Origin: Cinnamomum chago
Taxonomy: Eukaryota > Streptophyta > Magnoliopsida > Laurales > Lauraceae
Assembly (NCBI GenBank): GCA_038049695.1
Contig: CP142455.1
Location: forward strand, 23,163,501-23,227,500
DNA: 64,000 nt
Direction of reading: 5' to 3'
How positions within the stretch are numbered: the first letter of the stretch is position 1; every line of letters begins with the position of its first letter. Below are positions 59,801 to 64,000 of this stretch, piece after piece. A model generated the notes under the pieces. It saw nothing but the letters and a program-made list of their open reading frames with translations, did not search any database and was not told the origin of the DNA. Made by a program: the position numbers and the translations under genes.

Positions 59801-62654
59801 TTAATCGCTCTCAAGATTGGCCGACTCCTGCGTTGCGACACTGTTTCCAATCAATTCTCTGAATTGCTCGATGCTCTTTGCATATGGGATTTGCCATCCG
59901 TCTGCTTCAGGATGGTGGTGTCTATGCCAATTTGTAGCAATGGGAGGCATGAGTGATTCGGGTTTCATGAAGACCTGAACAAAATGGTTTCCATTGACGA
60001 AACCAACCGCGAGCACTTTGTGAGAACTTAATGGAATCGAGGATGATCTCAAAGGCAGGAAAGTAAGGCACTGCTGCAGTGAAAGAAGGACCAATACAAC
60101 GTTATAATATGAAGATATTAAGTGACCCATGTCCGGCATTGTCATCCATCGATCAAATGAAGGATTGCTTTCAAAGTAACACAATGCGTAATACAGCTCC
60201 CCAACCCTGTCCTCTCCTCCATAGACCAGTGCATAATAATTTTGATACCTCTGCAATTCATTGCTCAAATCCATTCTAACCTGCATCCATTTATCCTCGC
60301 CCATTCCTAGGAGACCAGCTATCGCTCGGAATCCACAGTTACCATCAGCTGCAACATCCTTAATAGTGTGGATATAGGGGCCCAAAGACTGAGGAAGCAA
60401 ATGCAGAAACGTACATGACCGAGTGCGACGGACAGTCATTTTCTCCTTATTCTTCGTTGCAACTGTATTGCTTAATCTACCTGGAACGCTATCTTTTATC
60501 GACAGTGCGTATTCAAAATTAGATGGTTCCCGACGCGTAGATCTATCCAACTTCTTTCTTTTCGATGATGACCGACCGCGGGTATTCAATTTTACGTCTG
60601 GTTCGATAAGAGAAGTAGATGAAGGACAACCGAGTTCTCTAAGTTTTCTTAAAATTTGTATTTTACCCTTCTGATCACTACTTTGAAATCTCTTAGTGAT
60701 CAACTCGAACTCTGAAGTTGTGGTCAACTCAAGGGCTTCGTTCACCATAGTGGCTTCTAAATTAAGCTTCCGCCAATAGTGGTGGACACTACTCAGTGGT
60801 ATATGAGAACCTTCCCTTATGTACTCGGCAATTTCATGTGCACATGGCAAACCATGAGTCCGTCGGATTACGCACCCACATGATGTAGAATCTGGACCAA
60901 TATCACTAGCCCTTAACGACTCATTTAACACTATATCCAAAGCATTCCTTGATAGAAATCCTCTCAATTCACGAAACAGTGCCGGTTTGAACTTATGTTG
61001 CACGGTGTTCAAACTCTTTTCAAAAGAAGCCTTTATTTCTGTAAAAAGCAACTCTAGCAAGGCATGTATAACCTGCCAGGACGAATCAAAGCTACAGCTC
61101 GATGTGCCTAGGTGTCTCTTTAATTTTGCATGTGCACTCTCAGCTCTGTTAGTAGTGACGTTCCCAAAGTGCATATGCCGATCCGTCCATGCAGCCACAA
61201 ATTGCTCCTTATGCTTATTCAACCATGAGGTCTTCACATAATCAACAGCATGTGGATACCCGCAGTAATTCCGTTCCAAAGCACTTAGCATTTGCGTGTA
61301 GTCGCTTTCAGTTGGAGAGACTACCAACGTGTTCCAACAAGAGATAAATGCAACCCATCTGTCGTTGGTCTCAAAACACTTCTTACAATTTGCCAAGATG
61401 TTCCTAGAAATATGCCACCTGCATAATAAGTTTGCTGCATTCGGAAAAATAACATTTATTGCATTCATCAGCGCTAACTCTTTGTCTGTGACAATCACAC
61501 GGGTCGTGATGCATCCATCCATTAATTCCTTAAGCCTCTCCAAAGCCCATCTATAATTGGCCTCCCTCTCTGATTCAAGGTACACAAAAGCAACGGAGAA
61601 CGTCAATTGAGTAGATGTGACACCAACAATCTCAAGCAAGGGAAGTCGATATCTATTAGTCTTGTATGTGGAATCCATTATCAAAACTTCTGGAAATGCA
61701 CGTAATAACTGAATAGATGATGGATGTGCCCAGAATAGGTTCATGATAACATCTGTAGCATCGTTGATAGTGTGATACTCAATGTAGTTGTTCTCTTCCA
61801 AATGCCTCATGAGTTGCTGTATTTGTGATCGACCGGCCATCTCTGTCACCCTAAACTTCTGGCGAGCATTGTAGATACTCTTAATTGTAGTGGTGTTGTG
61901 CACATCCCTTTCCTGCAATGTTCGAAGGATGTTCCTCGGTTTCACCAAACTATTAGACATATCAATCAAAACGTTGATTTCTTCCACAGAAAGCCTCCCA
62001 GCAAACGAGTGCCCCTCTAGATGCTGTGCGTTTGGATGATTGTGCACCCCACAAACCACTGTTAACATCCAATCGTCGTCAGTTGCCAACTTTCGACCCT
62101 TCAAAGCAAAAGGGCAACTACACTTCTTCGTTCCCGTTGCCTTCTTAGGATTTCTCTTCTCGAATACCTTCGATGGACTCCTGTAACTACCACTTCTCTC
62201 ACAAGAAAAAACGACTCTCGGCTTCCGTCCATCTCCACCAGCATCCGAAGTCTTGATTACAATTACCAAGCCATGTTTCTTTCCAACATCCCTTGTCCAT
62301 TGGATTAGGCCCTCTCGACTTCTGAATATCATGTCAGTGGTGAAGACATTTGTAAAATCCAAAAGGCACTCACTGGCACCGGTTGATTCAACCTCCTGCA
62401 AGTCACAAATTTTTAGATTAGCACTGCACACTCATTTATTAATTTTGCACGGTTTATATAGGCGGTGCAAAATTATTCTGCACGGTTTATATAGGCGGTG
62501 CAAAATTATATTGCACGGTATATATAGGCAGTTCATAATAATTTTGCACGGTATATAGAATGCCGTGCAGGACGCGAGAAAACAAAAAAAAATGAACGAA
62601 ATGAAGTCAAAATGTATATACCTCATTTTCGTAGATCGTCAATTGCTTGTCCAT
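59801..62654 (-). CDS. MULE transposase with C-terminal OTU cysteine-protease domain
   Basis: Two exons: 62654-62622 (MDKQLTIYENE) and 62395-59801, GT-AG intron in phase 0, 875 aa. FAR1/WRKY-GCM1-like zinc finger about residues 30-135 (Cys76, Cys103/105, His129/131). MULE catalytic domain follows with probable DDE residues Asp252 (LIMDSTYKT), Asp315 (VIVTDKEL) and Glu430 (TNRAESAHAKL). SWIM zinc finger: Cys517, Cys519, Cys529, His531 (CGCVIRRTHGLPCAH). A Lys/Arg-rich linker (about 618-634) leads to an OTU domain: Asp695, Cys698 (DVAADGNCGFRAI) and His815 (NGNHFVQV). The core should cut and join element ends; the OTU part could remove ubiquitin or a similar modifier. The frame is uninterrupted. 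Upstream Met assignment rests on the splice prediction. Confidence 0.9.
62446..62570. repeat. Palindromic 33-bp repeat cluster 3 (four units, in the transposase intron)
   Basis: TGCACGG starts at 62446, 62479, 62512 and 62545, exactly 33 bp apart. Units 1 and 2 are nearly identical (TGCACGGTTTATATAGGCGG then TGCA). The last is TGCACGG ... GCCGTGCA. Lies in the intron between transposase exons 1 and 2. Confidence 0.9.
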
Positions 62655-62807
62655 ATTGCAAATGCCTACTTTAAATACACAATGTGGTGTAGGGATAATT
62701 GTACTTCCAAGTTCGTTCAATAAATGGAGGAGACTTGATGATATATTAAAAAGAGTTAGAAGAAATGATGATGAAGGAGATGAAAATCAATGAGGAAGAA
62801 GGAGTGC

Positions 62808-62849
62808 GAAGAAGAAGAAGAAGAAGAAGAAGAAGAAGAAGAAGAGACT
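62808..62849. repeat. GAA microsatellite near MULE right end
   Basis: About thirteen GAA/AAG triplets, opposite a CTT-rich stretch near the left end (about 56370-56440). Confidence 0.85.
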
Positions 62850-62954
62850 GGAGACTGCTGCTGGTGAACTAAAGGAGGAAGACAGATGTTGATGGTAAGG
62901 GCAATTTCATCCTTTCACCCGAGGGCATTTTAGTAATTAAAAATTATTTAAGTT

Positions 62955-62998
62955 GTGGGTGTATTCATCACTTCCAGTGGGTGCGAATAGAATTTCCC
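62955..62998. repeat. MULE right terminal inverted repeat
   Basis: Reverse complement starts GGGAAATTCTAT and contains GCACCCAC and GAATACACC; pairs with 56114-56157. Confidence 0.9.
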
Positions 62999-63007
62999 CT
63001 ACGTGTA
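62999..63007. repeat. MULE right target-site duplication (CTACGTGTA)
   Basis: Perfect copy of 56105-56113. Confidence 0.95.
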
Positions 63008-63132
63008 ACTACCTCCACATACTTTTTGAAGATGCAACCACTGATGGATCAAAGTTTTCAGTCTTCTGCAAATCTCTCTGCAACTTATCTACTTGGCTCT
63101 CCATCTTCATCCCTAATCTGTCTTCTCATCAA

Positions 63133-63335
63133 AGGTACTTTCCCTATCTGATTTCGATTTTTTACCTTTTTTTTTTTTTTTGTTCACTACTGCTGAATGA
63201 AACGATTACATCTACAATCTCTTTTCTCTAGGGATTCGAAGGTACTTTCCCTCTTTGATTTCGATTTTGGACCTTTTTTTTTTTTTTTTTTGTTCACTAC
63301 TGCTGAATGAAACGATTACATCCCCAATCTCTCTT
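63133..63335. repeat. About 107-bp tandem duplication
   Basis: GGTACTTTCCCT ... T run ... GTTCACTACTGCTGAATGAA then ACGATTACATC occurs twice (about 63133-63240 and 63241-63335), differing by a few bases and T-run length. Confidence 0.8.
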
Positions 63336-64000
63336 TCGGATGGGTTCAGAAAGATGTCAAGAGACAGGGGGAGGGTTGTGGGTGGGCAAGGAGAGAGGGA
63401 CGAAGAAGGGGAGATTTGGGTTTTGGGGGTTTTGGGTCAATGAGAGACAGGAGGATCAGAGAGTTTTTTGGGTTTTTCGTTGTACCTGATCAGGGATCGG
63501 AGAGGTTTTTGGGTTTTGGTCACTTATTTGTCCTGCTTCTTTTTCAAATTCATCGCATCCATCACACGTGACCTGATCATGTATGCAAAGATAAACTCGC
63601 ACAAAGCCTGTTTAATGGCAATGTCTGCCCATTCTAGGGAAGACCGTTTGACAAAAGTACTCTTGCTCGTTGCCAAACATCCTTGGGGAATTTAACAGAG
63701 AGTTTTTATTCCATTTGGGTTGGAGGAACGAGAGAAATAATGCACCCATTTTTTCTGTACTTTTTCCTTGATTGATTTCTCATATGTAATCTAAAGATGG
63801 AAGAGGGTTCTATTTAATAGTTGCTCAGCTGTGGGCATCACAATAAATAACCTTCTGTTCTCATGTGAGCAATGTTCCCATTTGTTGTAGTTCTCAATGG
63901 CCTCAATCTCCTTTTTCGTGGTCCTTCTCAAAGTATTATTTTTTTTTATCAAAATCCATTTGATGATTTGATCACTATAGCAAAGTGAATCTCATCATCA
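63336..64000. other. Right-end flank, no gene recognised
   Basis: Contains GGGAGAG-rich and TTTTGGG-rich sequence (63360-63520) and AT-rich DNA. It could be the 5' region of a gene outside the window, but nothing here is recognisable. Confidence 0.35.

Larger units (their letters stand above)
56114..62998. mobile_element. Mutator-like transposable element (MULE) with two convergent genes
   Basis: Terminal inverted repeats of about 44 bp (56114-56157 and 62955-62998, both starting GGGAAATTCTAT and containing ACCCAC and GAATACACC) lie inside a perfect 9-bp duplication. The element carries a plant mobile domain gene on plus and a transposase with OTU domain on minus, both with clean splice sites and open frames. 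TTC-rich DNA near the left end (56370-56440) and GAA repeats near the right end (62808-62849) mirror each other. It looks complete and possibly autonomous; activity cannot be judged from one copy. Confidence 0.93.

Overview
The window is nuclear DNA of a flowering plant: spliced genes with long AT-rich introns, a plant subtilase family with its usual exon layout, plant-type L1 LINEs, a Ty1/copia element, tRNA-derived SINEs, Helitron, CACTA and hAT-like termini, and a Mutator-like element (MULE) carrying a plant mobile domain gene. The sequence does not fix the species. There are no bacterial features.

Host genes. Three secreted subtilisin-like serine proteases of the SBT5.3/AIR3 type lie head-to-tail on the minus strand. 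Gene A (2340 down to 751) shows only exons 1-5; the rest lies beyond position 1. Gene B (40588 down to 23385) and gene C (51907 down to 42854) each have 11 exons that join in frame (about 769-772 and 775 aa). B and C sit in a tandem segmental duplication, about 21.49-40.70 kb and 41.21-52.03 kb. Because the two copies align through their introns, each is an 'empty site' control for insertions in the other.

Mobile DNA. Intron 5 of gene B grew to 11.2 kb. It holds a hAT-like element, a train of seven hairpin elements joined by TA microsatellites, and a decayed copia element with a hAT-type insertion nested in it. Gene C intron 5 holds its own SINE and hAT-like element. The A-B spacer (2.4-21.5 kb) is a transposon patchwork: a foldback repeat, a tandem 1.3-kb repeat ending in a Helitron 3' terminus, a lone CACTA terminus, a 5'-truncated LINE, a full-length LINE with 16-bp target duplications, and a SINE. 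A candidate Helitron may enclose both LINEs (6976-17791).

The right end holds the most striking object: a 6.9-kb MULE (56114-62998) with terminal inverted repeats and a perfect 9-bp target duplication. It has two apparently intact convergent genes: a plant mobile domain protein (652 aa, 5 exons, plus strand) and a transposase (875 aa, 2 exons, minus strand) that joins FAR1-type zinc finger, MULE catalytic core, SWIM finger and a C-terminal OTU cysteine-protease domain. Three clusters of palindromic repeats with an exact or near-exact 33-bp period occupy its non-coding parts: before the mobile domain gene, between the two stop codons, and inside the transposase intron. These clusters are the best candidate here for something undescribed.
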